Shown: piece after piece, positions 46,468 through 57,690 of the stretch
Numbering within the stretch: the stretch's first letter is position 1
Layout of the letters: every line of letters begins with the position of its first letter
NCBI RefSeq assembly: GCF_008831285.2
Contig: NC_045148.1
Location: 4,466,001-4,530,000, forward strand
Length of the DNA stretch: 64,000 bases
Direction: 5' to 3'
DNA from: Nymphaea colorata
Taxonomy: Eukaryota; Streptophyta; Magnoliopsida; Nymphaeales; Nymphaeaceae
Notes under the pieces: generated by a model
Seen by the model: the letters and a program-made list of their open reading frames with translations, nothing else
Database searches by the model: none
Told to the model about the DNA's origin: nothing
Translations under genes and position numbers: made by a program

Positions 46468-46871
46468 CTCTCCAAGGCACAAGATCACAAGTTTGCTTAA
46501 TGCATAGAGAATTGGAGAACATTTCAATTCAGTGCTATCAAAGCTGAATTAGGATGAAATAGATTAAATCTTAAGGTCCCACAGTCTAAGTCAGGTTATT
46601 GAAATCATGGTAGTGACAACTTAGCCTTAGCACTTAAAACAACCTCAGAAACAAAAATAGGTTTCTCAATTACAAAATTCATATTTTTAGAACTGAGCAT
46701 GAAACTTCAGCTTCATAACATGTAGAGTTTTTCTCTGGGAAAAGCTTATCACCATCTTTTGCCCATTAAACTCGATTTATCTTCAACATTGAAAAGCGTC
46801 GAGGTGAAAGCCTTTCTGGTTGCCAAAAGCTGAGTCAAGCTCGAGCTCAACTTGTATGTTGCAAGGCCTGA

Positions 46872-47141
46872 CTACCTTTCTAGTTTTCTTTGACAGAAGC
46901 TCCATATGACTTCATTTGATTTCTCTTTCTTTTGTTTTTCAAGGTGTCTCACTTTGGATCCACATTGCTGACATTTCAAGGAGTCGCCAGTGGTCGGAGG
47001 GGTTGGAGTTGGCTTCTGCACTTGAAAACCTTTGAAGAGAGAAGTGGGTTCTGGAGAAGAGAAAGAAGATGGATGAGGAGAGAAGGGAAGATGGGTGGAC
47101 AAGAAAGCGTCCATTTGGTCTCCACAAGTAATTACACTCAA
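46872..47141 (-). other. Unrecognised open frame with CxxC motif
   Basis: An 89-codon frame, ATG to TAG, with a serine/proline-rich N-terminus and a basic C-terminal half carrying KCQQCGSKVRHLEKQ and WSFCQRK. Composition is more protein-like than in its neighbours, and a donor-like GAAAG|GTAGTC sits at its end, so it could be an exon or gene relic. I recognise no family and do not assign a function. Confidence 0.2.
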
Positions 47142-47880
47142 TCAACCCTCCCTCAATATCAATATCAGGGGGATACCACCCACCATTACTTGAAATGAAG
47201 AGACATGGTTATTGCACGCCACCCAACCTGACCAGTTGCGCTGCCCATAATTTTTAACTAGAAAAGATGGATGAGGAAATGAAAAGGTTTGGATGGATGA
47301 GCATCTACTTGGGATTTTCATACCCTTTTTCAAATTTCAGGAGTGACACTCATGATTTTTCAATTTTTCGGAAAGCAAGTTATATTTTTTACTCCTTTAA
47401 TCCACAACATTTATTTTCTCAAATTTTACAAAATGGGGTTGCATAAACACGATGCTTGCATTTTAGGAAATATCAAAAAGAGAGCTCGAGTTTATCACAT
47501 TTAAACTTTTTTGCTTAAAGAGTGTGGGCTATGTTTGTATGGAGCCAATTGAAACTTATTGAGTCGAGTTCATGTAATTTGAACATGACTCACTTTAAGA
47601 ACTTGACTTTTAATGAGGCTTTAACTTGATTCATTTAATAAATGAGTCGAAGCTCAAGTTGATTTTAACCGATCGAGTTCGAGTCGAGTCCAAATGATCT
47701 CAAACTAGTTGAACATCTCTAACTATCATACTTGCAAGTGCATTAGAGCTCTACTAGTAAAAAAGCTCAGATAAAATTTAAACAGGCGATCATCATTGAA
47801 GGGCCATTTTTGCTATTTTCATACTGAAAATTTGCATTTACAACAAGTGACTTGGTAGGTTGTTTAGAGCCATTAAACCC
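47142..47880. other. Intergenic with degraded repeat
   Basis: A stretch of GAGTCGAGTTCATG-like sequence at about 47550-47710 resembles the CTCGAGCTCGGCTCG family. No gene recognised. Confidence 0.4.
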
Positions 47881-48509
47881 ATAGTTGGTAAACCCAAGAC
47901 CCAAACTCAGATCGGTAGATGATTGGTCAGTGGGTCGGCGAGTTTGACTCGGTGACTCGGGTGGGTCAGGTCATGAACTTTTCATAAACTTTTATAGTGT
48001 ATTTTTATGGTAATATTATAGTGTAATCTACTCTCTTCTCATTCAACATAGAACAACATGATCTTGTTTATGATTTGTCAACAATTCTAACCATGGAAGA
48101 GGTCATCAATCTAAAAGCACTTGTTTAGCTTGTATTTATCTCTCTTTCTTTCTCCCCTCCCTTTCTATATCAACCACCTGATCCTCCATGGGCCTTTGTA
48201 CATTTAGAAATTAAGGGTGAAAACATATTTGCAGATGATTGGGCTAGTATTTCTTTCATGTCTTTGATAAAAGCATCCATGTGAGAGAAAGAAAAACAAA
48301 AAATGGTTAAGAACTTTTTGCACTTTAAAGCAGTTAGAACCAAACTCAGACAATCCGAATCACCGATCCAGCAAGTCAGCCGATTCTTGGTCTGAGTCGC
48401 CCGCGTTTTGGCGATGATTCGCTTGGGTCCTAGCTCGCGGCCCAGTGAGAGGACGATCCTGAGCCGACTCGGGCTATTCCCAAATTGACTTGTTGTGTTG
48501 GCCAACTAT
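47881..48509. mobile_element. GACTCGG-type element with short TIRs, upstream of PPR gene
   Basis: The ends ATAGTTGGTAA and TTGGCCAACTAT are inverted copies. The flanks TTAAACCC and TTAAAACT agree at 6 of 8 positions, compatible with an old hAT 8-bp duplication. GACTCGGTGACTCGGGTGGG near 47955 and CCGACTCGGGC near 48460 mirror each other. The interior does not code. Related to 45198-46086. Confidence 0.5.
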
Positions 48510-49013
48510 TTAAAACTTTCCCTACCTTCAAGGCCTATAAAATGCTCACAAAAGAATTGAAGGTCATCGAAGTTGAAGTTCCAGTTGAAAATGCTCACAG
48601 TTCTGTACAGAATTGAAGGTCATAGAAGTGGAACTTCCAGTCATTGGCGTAAATTAACCTTCTACGTTTCTAAGTGACACTGCTACTCGACAATAAATTT
48701 ATTTCAGAACCAAATTTCGGAATTTGACAATTATGAGGACGACTTGAACCAAGTTTCGCTTTTCTCACCTTTAAAAGCAATGTGTGCTGTTCTCCCTCCA
48801 GAAGGCCGTGTTTCCGCGCATTTCAAACTCTTGCTTCCTTCTATGTTCCTTCCTCCCTGTCCATAAGGGCCGGTCTCTCCGTTGTCTAACCTCCGCCTCC
48901 TCCTCTAGGCCGCCGCCGCCACCATTGAGGCCACCAAATGTCTGAAGCTCAAGCAAATAACTGCCGTCATCCACCGGGCCGTAGCAAACCAGACCAAGTT
49001 TCCCCTAGAGTTG
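48510..49013 (+). other. PPR upstream region with local duplication and in-frame N-terminal extension
   Basis: AATGCTCACA...AGAATTGAAGGTCAT...TTCCAGT occurs twice (about 48541-48589 and 48590-48641). From 48909 the frame of the PPR gene is open and reads like PPR sequence (EATKCLKLKQITAVIHR) but has no ATG before 49014. It is closed by TAG at 48906. TCTAACCTCCGCCTCCTCCTCTAG at about 48885-48908 resembles a branch site, pyrimidine tract and splice acceptor. Confidence 0.5.
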
Positions 49014-50837
49014 ATGATGTATTCCCCTGCTTTCCAGGCATGCACAGGCTTTCCTTCCTTCGCCAACCAAGGCAAGCAGCTCCATGCCCACATGACCCTC
49101 CATGGCTTTCAACCGGACTCCGTTGTCGGAGCCCGTCTTGTCGCGATGTACGCGAGTTTTGGCTATCTCCATCTTGCGCGGCTGGTCTTCGACCGAATTC
49201 TTAGCCCGGCTGTGCTTCCATTTAATGCCCTGATTCGCGGCTATTCTGTTTCTGGGTGCCCATCCAAATCATTGGAGATCTATTTGCAAATGCGCGGGGA
49301 AGGTGTTCGTCCTGATAATTTCACGTTCCCATTTGTGCTGAAGTCTTGTGCTGATCTGAATTGGAATAGTACAGGCAGGTGCCTTCACCAGGAATGCCTC
49401 AAGACCGGGCTTGATAGTGATCTCTATGTTGGTACCTCGCTGGTCGACGTTTACATGAAATTCAGGTTGATCAACGAAGCACGCCAAGTGTTTGATGGAA
49501 TGCGGCTAAAGGATGTGTCTTCCTGGAACGCATTGATTGCTGGATACTTCAAGTATGGGAACATTGATTATGCAACCAAGCTTTTCTACGAAATGCCAAA
49601 GAGAAATGTGATTTCCTGGACTGCAATGATTTCCGGGTTCACTCAGAATGGTCTGGCAGATAGAGCGTTGGCAATTTTCTATGAGATGCAACAACGGTCG
49701 GATGTTAAACCTAACTGGGTCACTATAATGAGTATACTTCCTGCCTGTGGTCATTCTTCTGCACTTGAGCAGGGGAAGCAGATTCACAATTACGCGAGTA
49801 CCATTGGATTGGATGCAAACGCATCTGTTCAGACTGCACTTGTTGCAATGTATGCTAAGTGTGGAAGCCTCACTGATGCACGATACACATTCAACCGGAT
49901 ACATAAGAAAGATTTAGCTGCCTGGAACACTATAATCGGTGCCTATGCGTCTCATGGCTGTGGGAAGGAAACACTAATGGCATTTGAGGATATGAACAAG
50001 TCTGGGGTTCGACCTGATGGTATCACATTTGTTAGTCTCTTGTCTGCATGCAGTCATGCAGGGTTAGTGGATGAGGGGTTTGCATATTTTGAATGTATGA
50101 GCCGGGAATATCGCATCCAACCAAGAACTGAACATTATGCTTGCATGGTCGATCTCCTCAGCCGAGCTGGGCGCCTAGGTGAGGCTAGGGATCTCATCAA
50201 CAATATGAAGTGCGAACCTGGACCTAGCATCTGGGGTGCGCTTCTTGCAGCTTGTCGATTTCACGTAAATCTAGAAATCGGGAAGGAAGCTGCAAGCAAA
50301 CTTTTTGTATTGGAACCGCAGAACGGCGGAAACTATGTACTTTTATCTAACATGTATGCGCAAGTTGGCAGATGGGAAGAGGTGAATGCACTGAGATGTC
50401 TGTTCAAACAACAGGGTCTTAAGAAAAATCCAGGTTGCAGCTGGATTGAGATAAACAGAATGGTTCATGTGTTTGTTGGAGGTGATAAAACTCATCAACA
50501 ATCTAAAGAGATATATTCACTGCTGAAGAGTTTGTCTTTGCGGATGAAAGCGGCCGGATATGTCCCTGACACTAGCTATGTGTTGCATGATGTCAGTGAG
50601 GAAGAAAAGGAGCAGACTCTTTCAACTCATAGTGAGAAGCTAGCCATTGCTTTTGGCCTCTTGAACACAAGTCCTGGTACTGCAATTAGAGTAACAAAAA
50701 ACTTGCGCATCTGTGGTGACTGTCATGTGGCTTCTAAGTTTATTTCAAAAATATATTGCAGAGAAATTATTGTAAGGGATGTAAACCGGTTTCATATTTT
50801 TAACAATGGTGTATGTTCTTGTAACGACTATTGGTGA
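49014..50837 (+). CDS. PLS-class pentatricopeptide repeat protein with E and DYW domains
   Basis: An intronless frame of 607 residues from the first ATG (a TTG precedes it). Such proteins bind organelle RNA through PPR motifs, and the DYW domain carries out C-to-U editing in plastids or mitochondria. Tandem P, L and S motifs fill residues 1-400 (for example DVSSWNALIAGYFKYGNIDYA, VISWTAMISGFTQNG, AAWNTIIGAYASHG). The E/E+ region follows from WGALLAACRFHVNLEIGK through NPGCSWIEI. The DYW domain has the PG box GYVPDTSYVLHDV, the deaminase HSEKLAIAFGLL (His-x-Glu), RICGDCH (CxxC zinc ligands), and ends exactly at CSCNDYW. All catalytic residues are present. There is no obvious transit peptide from this ATG, so the N-terminus may be incomplete. 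Confidence 0.95.
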   Translation: MMYSPAFQACTGFPSFANQGKQLHAHMTLHGFQPDSVVGARLVAMYASFGYLHLARLVFDRILSPAVLPFNALIRGYSVSGCPSKSLEIYLQMRGEGVRPDNFTFPFVLKSCADLNWNSTGRCLHQECLKTGLDSDLYVGTSLVDVYMKFRLINEARQVFDGMRLKDVSSWNALIAGYFKYGNIDYATKLFYEMPKRNVISWTAMISGFTQNGLADRALAIFYEMQQRSDVKPNWVTIMSILPACGHSSALEQGKQIHNYASTIGLDANASVQTALVAMYAKCGSLTDARYTFNRIHKKDLAAWNTIIGAYASHGCGKETLMAFEDMNKSGVRPDGITFVSLLSACSHAGLVDEGFAYFECMSREYRIQPRTEHYACMVDLLSRAGRLGEARDLINNMKCEPGPSIWGALLAACRFHVNLEIGKEAASKLFVLEPQNGGNYVLLSNMYAQVGRWEEVNALRCLFKQQGLKKNPGCSWIEINRMVHVFVGGDKTHQQSKEIYSLLKSLSLRMKAAGYVPDTSYVLHDVSEEEKEQTLSTHSEKLAIAFGLLNTSPGTAIRVTKNLRICGDCHVASKFISKIYCREIIVRDVNRFHIFNNGVCSCNDYW

Positions 50838-51839
50838 GCCAAGAAAACTATCGTGAAACGAAGTGCACAAAAACAGGCTTTTATGAGCTTCAGCATCAAC
50901 CTCCAGTGCAGTAAAATGGTCGATTGACTTATGGGCGTGTGCTCATGTTAAGGGCAGAGAAACCAAAGAGTTGGCCAAAACAAGGGAACCGGCGAGTGTA
51001 AAAAAGGGCAAGACGACAAAGAAGGGATGGCATTGAGAAGCTTCATCTAAAGGATTCATTCACTGAAGGTGCTTCATTTTTGTACAAGGCTACGTCAGGC
51101 TAGGGAACGTCGGCAATGCAAAACGATAAATGTTGCTGCCGTGGTGGAAACAGCAGTAACTGACAGCATCCAAAGCCAAAAGCTGACAAGCATGTCTACA
51201 ACAACAAAGAGTGGAGGAAGTAATGCTGACTTTCGAATTGTTAAATGTGATAGTACCTGCATCCATAATGTGTATGCCTACGTGAATTTAGACACGGGCT
51301 ACATGTAATTTTCTATCGGCCAATTAGAAAATTGTCGGAAGTGAATCTTGGAACACTTGTCAAGTTAGTGCCATCCATACATTCAAATGTGAATGGGAAA
51401 GCACAATATCCATGAAGTTGAGGTCAAGGAACGGATTGTACAACTTCACTTCTAGCGATTCGAAGGCAGTGTCTCATCACGAGGCCCTGGTGATCATAAA
51501 TGTGTTAGGAACTTGCTTTCTCCAGTTGGTGATAGGTTTGCATACTAAAAAGACCATGTCCTCTTTACAACTGAAAGAACAGATTGGAGCATGCTGAGGT
51601 TCCCTATATTTCTTCTGTAGATGAAGTTGTGGACAATAATGAACTAGGCAATGTCTCAAAATTGTACAAGATGTCAAATTCCCAGACTAGAAATAGCATC
51701 GACCATGCAATCAAGCATTTATTTTAAATGCATTACTGCTGACTCAAGATGAGCATCCCATGTAGATATTTTCCAATTACCATTGCAGCTCACTAACCAG
51801 CCACAATAATTCTTTCTTGTTGGAAGTTCAAGACTGGAA
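50838..51839. other. Downstream of PPR gene, no further gene seen
   Basis: It probably begins with the 3' untranslated region. Short open frames (for example 51069-51308) resemble nothing known. Confidence 0.4.
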
Positions 51840-52660
51840 GCTGGTGTTTTGGCTCTCTACCATATATGCATCTAATAACACTGAGGCCAGGGGATGGCAT
51901 GAAAGACTTGGGCGCCTTCCAGCTGAGCATTGGAGGCTATCAAGTTGGGCATGCATTTTGATGCTAGTCTGGGTGATATATGCAGTTTTGCAATGTTCAC
52001 TAATGCTTCTTTTTCCATTGCAGAGAACTTTACTAAATCACCTCTCAATCTCATCATTCCTATTTGCGTGAGGTGCAACCGTTGGAGCCTATGACTTCTT
52101 CAAATGCTATTTGCTAGTTTTTGGGAAACTAAAGATGAGGCTTATTTTCAGTTCAGAACAGCTTACAAAAATGATTAGAGATTTGAGTTGAACTACATCA
52201 AAATTGGAGTAGTATTAAATACAAAAATACATTGATGAATGTGAACATATATTTAGATGCAAGAGAGTCAGCAGATTGAAAGTCAATGATTAGATATTGC
52301 ATTTTTTTGGAAATTAGTACTTGGAAGAGCTAGAAAATGTATTGCGGCATCTGAATCCAATGAAGAAGTTAATTATACGGCAATGGTCTCAACATGCACT
52401 GAGATCCAATGGATGAAGTTTCTTCTTATTACCATCTAATCAAGGTTTACACCCACCAAATGTTGTGAAAAATCAAGCAATCATAGATATAGCCATCAAT
52501 CTTGTGTTTCTTGAGGGAACCATTCATGTAGCCTCCTACCTGCTTCCCTTTAAGGAGTTAGGGTATTGCACTGCAAGGAAACCAGTTAAGGCTGTAGGAT
52601 ATACCATATTACCCTGGAAGGAGTTCTTGGATTCTTGTAGGGATGGTAGATATTGATTAG
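51840..52660 (+). pseudogene. Degraded copia fragments (pre-integrase and RNase H)
   Basis: GWHERLGRLPAEHW at about 51893 resembles the pre-integrase WHxRLGH motif. The firmer part is 52320-52540, where AASESNEEVNYTAMVSTCTEIQWMKFLL and then NQAIIDIAINLVFLEG match the copia RNase H region around its catalytic Glu, across stops and a frameshift. No LTR is linked to it. It abuts the gypsy remnant that starts near 52680. Confidence 0.6.
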
Positions 52661-52871
52661 CCATTATTGTCAAGCATACCCTAGTTGTCCTTACCAACAA
52701 ACTTAAAAGCGTAGAGCTCCTTCTTTAGGATTTTCCTATCATGCTTCTTCCTCCCTTATGGGCCATACAACATGCCATAGATTTTGTCTTAGGGTTCAGC
52801 CTCTTCAATTTACTAACATGTTGTTGAACATAGCAAATAACTTAGAAATGGATGAGTTGTACAAATAGTTT

Positions 52872-53110
52872 TGTTGCGTAGAGAGGTGGAGAAGAAGGAG
52901 AAGGGGAGAACATGAGGAAGGAGGAGAGAATATGTAGCAGTCTTGAATCAGTCGGCTGCTCCTTTTCCATTAGACTAAATAAGGATTAAGGTTATGTTTA
53001 ACCCTTTACATAAAGAGTCCAACAAAATTTTAAAAATTCAGAAAGCTACCTAATACTAAATTCCAAAATACAGAAAACTTTAAATCTCAAACCAGCACGT
53101 TTCCTCAACA
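52872..53110 (-). repeat. 3' LTR of minus-strand copia
   Basis: TGTTGCGTAGAG to TTTCCTCAACA on the plus strand, next to CTCCCCCTCAAGC (53111-53123), which is the polypurine tract read on the minus strand. Confidence 0.93.
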
Positions 53111-53114
53111 CTCC

Positions 53115-54620
53115 CCCTCAAGCTAGAGCATTGATGTCCATCATGCTCAGCTTGCTATAACACTTCATGAAATCGGATATTGGAAGATTTTTGGTAAATA
53201 TATCTACAGGTTGGTCTTCTGAAGCAACATGCCCAGTATAAATAATCTCTACTTGGACTAAGTCTCTAATGTAATGACAATCAACTTCAATATGTTTGGT
53301 CCGTTCGTGGAAGACTAGATTATTTGCTATATAAGTAGCCGCTTTATTATCACATTACATTTGTATAGGCAATTCTATTTGAATTTCAAGACCTTCTAGT
53401 ATGGCTCTGACTCATGTGATTTTAGTGGTTGTTTGGGTCATGCTCGATATTCTGACTCTGCACTAGATCGAGTAACAACAGTTTGCTTTTTACTTCTCCA
53501 AGAGACTAAGTTACCACCAACAAATATATAGAATCTCGTAGTGGACTTTATGTCATCAATTAAGTCTGCATAATCTGCATCAGAATAAGCTTCTAACTGA
53601 AGTGAAGAGCTTCTTCTAAATAAAAGACCATTTCCAGGGAAGCCTTTTAGAAATTTCAATAATGACATAGTTGCATCCCAATGGGTTTTTTTTGGCTTAT
53701 CCATAAACTGACTTAGTTTTTCCACAGCAAAAGATATATCAAGTCTAGTAATGGTTACATATAGTAGTTTTTCAATGAGAAACCGATATGATTTACTATC
53801 AACAGGTTCTAACTTATCATCATATAAGTGAGTACGAGTATTCATAGGAATAGATGTCGGATTAGTTCCAGTCATATCTGTTTCGTATAGCAAATCAAGA
53901 ACATACTTTCATTGGAACAGGACTATACCTTCTTTACTTCTTGCCACTTCTATCATCAAGTAACGTAGGAAGCCAAAATATTTAGTAACAAAATATTGTT
54001 GGAGATACTTCTTTGTGTCTTGTATTTCTTGTTCATTGTCACCAGTTAAAATAATATCATCCACATATATCACCATAACAATCATACCTCTTGAGGTCCT
54101 TTTTATGAAAAATGAATGATCTAAAGGCGATCTCAGAAATTCAAATTTAGACACAACATCACACCACTTCTGAAACCATGCTCTGGGACTCTGTTTCAAA
54201 CCATATATAGCCTTCTTTAACAAAGATACCATGGCACACTCCCCTTGTTTCTCAAAGCTAGGTGGTTGCTATATATACCACTTCAGATAAATCTCTATAC
54301 AGAAACGCATTTTTAACATCGAGTTGGTACATGTTCCAACCATAATGAACTGCAACAGATATAATGAGTCATATAGTACCCAAACAAGCCACAGGAGAGA
54401 AAGTTTCAAAGAAGTCAATATCATATTTCTGTGTGTACCCTTTTGCTACCAAGCGTGCCTTGTAGCGCTCAACTCTACCATCTGAGTTGTAATTGATAGT
54501 GAATACCCATTTCGAGCCAATATCTGCCCCAGAAGGAGGTTCAACAAGATCCCAAGTGTGACGAGATATTAGAGAATCTATCTTCTCCTTTATAGTCTGG
54601 TACCACTTAGAGTCCAACAT
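53115..54620 (-). pseudogene. copia reverse transcriptase and RNase H
   Basis: Minus-strand RT begins near 54620 (WYQTIKEKIDSL, then GSKWVFTINYNSDG). It breaks near 54370 and resumes at 54232 with AIYGLKQSPRAWFQKW and the catalytic YVDD (54055-54066). RNase H follows from 53893 (YSDADYAD, SSAESEYRA) and, after a stop near 53438, degraded sequence runs to the LTR, including HIEVDCHYI and VDIFTKNLP near 53150-53310. An intact RT would copy the element RNA; this one has at least three interruptions. Confidence 0.9.
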
Positions 54621-56300
54621 AGCTTGTTCATGTGAAATAGGAATGCATGTAGCTGACAAGGCATCAATAAATTTGCACATATGATCTCTCAAATGAGTTG
54701 TACTAACAAATTTAGAAAGATGATGAAGTGTGCATTGTCTGATCCCTTTACGCAGTGCAATAGGTAGTTCATCAAGAACAAAACCATCAAGGGAACACTC
54801 AGGCATGTCATGTAATTCAGAACTATTTGTCTTCCAAGAGCAAGATGGTGCAAGGTCATTAGATGATTGACTCCTTTTTGAATATGTGAGAGGAGGATCT
54901 CTAAACCGTGGAATGGAGGGAGTGGAACAGGTGGGTGATGATGAAAAGGGAAGAGACTCAAGTGGAATAGGAGGAATTAGAAGTGGAAGAGAAGATGGCA
55001 TCTCAAACTTTGAATATGAAGAACTTGCAGGAAAGAATGGAGACGACTCGAGAAAGGTTACATCCGCACTGACAAACACTTGATTAGATATAGAATCTAG
55101 GCATTGATACCCTTTTTTATTTTTAGAGTATCCCACAAATACACATTTACTTGCTTGTGTAGCTAGTTTATCTTGATTGAGACCAAGTTTATGTACAAAG
55201 TATGTACACCCACATATACGTGGGGGTAAAGAAAATAAAGCTCTATTTGGGTAGAGAATTTGAATTAGAATCTTGTTGTCTATAAAAGATGATGGCATTC
55301 TATTTATTAAGTAACATGCAGTCAAAATTGCATCTCCCCAAAATTTGAAAGGCATATGAGAATGAATCATAATTGTGCAGGCTACATCTAACAAATAGCA
55401 ATGTTTTCTTTCAACTACATCATTTTGTTGAGATGTGTGAGGGCAGGTAAAATGTGGCACAATACCATGGGATTTATAGAATTCAAGTAAATGGATGGAT
55501 TTGAACTCGAGAGCATTGTCAGTGCGAACAACCTTGACACAAGAATTAAATTGAGTTTTTATTTCCAATATGAAAGATTTCAAGACACAAGGAGCTTCAA
55601 CTCTGTGACTTCTGTCTTTCATTAGAAAAACCTAAGTGACACGAGAGAAATCATCAACAATAGACGGATAATAACGATACAACAACCGACTTGGAACCCG
55701 ACTAGGCCCCCAAACATCAACATGAACTAAATCAAATAGACTTTGGCTAGACTGACTTTGACTCGATGAAAAGGAAGTACTGTTAGGAACAACACAAAAC
55801 TCTTCTCTCGCACTCTCAAGAGAGGGTTAGAAACAACAAGGAAGAAGACAAAGATTTACGTGGTTCGGAGCAATAATCTCCTACGTCCACGATCGCACAG
55901 ATCTTTTACTATTCACTCACAGATGAACACAGACACCCTCAAAGAAGAAGATAGATGAAACTGCGGCCCTCCTCTCAACATAAAGATTAGGGTGAAAACC
56001 GTATTTGTACAAAATGACATAAATGCCCTTACAGAAGAAAAATCCTATCGGGGGCTAATTGCATATGAGTGTCCAGTATTGATCAAGTTCCATATACCAA
56101 CAAGTACGACTATACTTACCCATTTGACAAGCTTCACATTCGATAGACGTTGTCGAAGAAATTTGAGGATATAGCAGCCAAAGTTTAGGGAATGATGGAT
56201 GACCCAATCAGAGATGCCATTGGAAAGCACTTGAATAAGAATCAACTAAGAACGACGCCTCCTTATTAGATGTATCCAAGATGTGTATTCCATCTCTCTC
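54621..56300 (-). pseudogene. copia integrase, interrupted by a solo LTR
   Basis: The HHCC pre-integrase part (HHSLNFGCYILKF) lies near 56120-56210. The core resumes left of the solo LTR with DLVHVDVWGPSR and VDDFSR (near 55650-55740). RTDNALEF, then TSQQNDVVERKH carries the catalytic Glu, followed by FWGDAILTACYLINRMPSS and CVFVGYSKNKKGYQC. The 417-codon open stretch 54369-55622 spans the rest of the core, a serine/proline-rich linker and the start of RT. The solo LTR at 55781-56102 separates the zinc-binding part from the core. Confidence 0.9.
55781..56102. mobile_element. Solo LTR nested in copia, perfect 5-bp duplication
   Basis: It starts TGTTAGGAACAACAC and ends CCATATACCAACA, flanked on both sides by AGTAC (55776-55780 and 56103-56107). 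It contains GATTTACGTGGTTCGGAGC and CCTACGTCCACG, motifs widespread in plant LTRs; the same pair, reversed, is seen near 11250 and 61365. Its position inside the copia integrase shows it arrived after the copia did. Confidence 0.9.
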
Positions 56301-57690
56301 ATGGCATCCACCAATTTTCCTCCCAGTCGATAGATCCTGAAATACACAAGTACCCGAGTAAAAAATAACTCTGCAATTCATCTCTTTAGTTGGTTTGCTT
56401 ACAGATAACAAATTCTTTGAGAATCTAAAGGTATATAGCACATCATAAACATGCAAAGATGGAGAGAGATAAACATCTCCATGTCATTCTACTGGAGATA
56501 GACTTCCATTCTCCAACATGCTGAGGGGAATTAAATTTCTACAGGTTTGAAATATTAGTATCTCCACAAAAGTGTTTAGAAGCTCCAGAATCAAATATTC
56601 AACAACCAATAGAAGTAGTTCTACCTGTAGAGTATGCTGAATTTGTGATAATTGTAAATGTCGATGAGGTAGAAGGAGTAGTATTTGATCTATGTTCCAT
56701 AATTAAATCAATTTCAATCGAACTTAAATTAAAAGATGTAGCATCTACTGAAGCAACAGTGGGATTCACTTTAGGAGCTACACTGATAGACTATGTTTGG
56801 AGTAGAACTAGATGAAGATGTCACAGTCGAAGAAGCAGATGAGTTAGGTTTACCCACTTTGTTCCAGCACCTATCCTTTAAGTGACCAAGATGACCACAA
56901 TATGTGCATTGAAGTCTTCCGTCCTCCAGGACCCCGACTTCTTCCTCTACCATGGGAAGAGTATAGTCCACTTCTTCCTCCTCCAAATGAGGCAAGGGCA
57001 TATGACAGTGAGTTGTTCGAAGATGGAGGAAATGTAACGGCCAATCTGTTTAGTCTATTGAAGGCTTTATCAAGATCAAGAAAATCTGAACCTGTAAGCA
57101 TTTGAGCGTTGGCTGCAGAATAATCAGAAGATAGTCCAGCAAGAAATTTAACAACAATCATTTGCTCCATGTGAGATTTGAGACAATGCTTACATGGTGG
57201 TTTTAAGGAGTTCATCTTTTCATTAGTGAACTTCAACTTTGTAAAGTATTCCGTTAAATCCATGTCACCTTGTTGCATTTGTAACAATTCTTGCTGAACC
57301 TATAAAATTTTGCTGATGTTTTTGTCTTGAGAGTACGTCTGTCGAAGAGAATTTCACATCTCTTTGGCTGTATTATAATAACAAAGTCTTGTTACAATGT
57401 GGGGCTGAGTGCTATTCATAAGCCAAACACTAATAATGTTGTTTTCTTCCTCCCATCATGCGTATTTACCAATCTTTTCAACTGGTTCATCTTCTTCCAA
57501 TATATATTTCTTTTCATGTCCAACGACTGACAACATGAAGGTTCTAACCCATACATCATAGTTGTGTCCATTTGATAGTAGATCTAATTGAGAATAGATT
57601 TGAAAAAGTTTTGTACTCAACACCAACCTCTATTTGCTGATTTCTAGATTCAGTTCTATCAAGTTGTATAAATTTGTTGGCAGCCATGCT
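56301..57690 (-). pseudogene. copia Gag and protease
   Basis: Gag begins near 57685 (MAANKFIQLDR). The best open part is 57287-56871 (MDLTEYFTKLKFTNEKMNSL, FLAGLSSDY, then a Gly/Arg-rich stretch). The zinc knuckle CTYCGHLGHLKDRC (about 56866-56910) is in another frame, so there is a frameshift just before it. The protease motif FDSGASKHFC is seen at about 56570-56605. Stops are scattered through the N-terminal third. Confidence 0.85.

Noticed and set aside
46331-46527. Open frames with long Phe or Lys runs
   Set aside because: Artefact of the A38 homopolymer.
49269-49904. Minus-strand open frames under the PPR gene
   Set aside because: Antisense shadows of the conserved PPR coding sequence.
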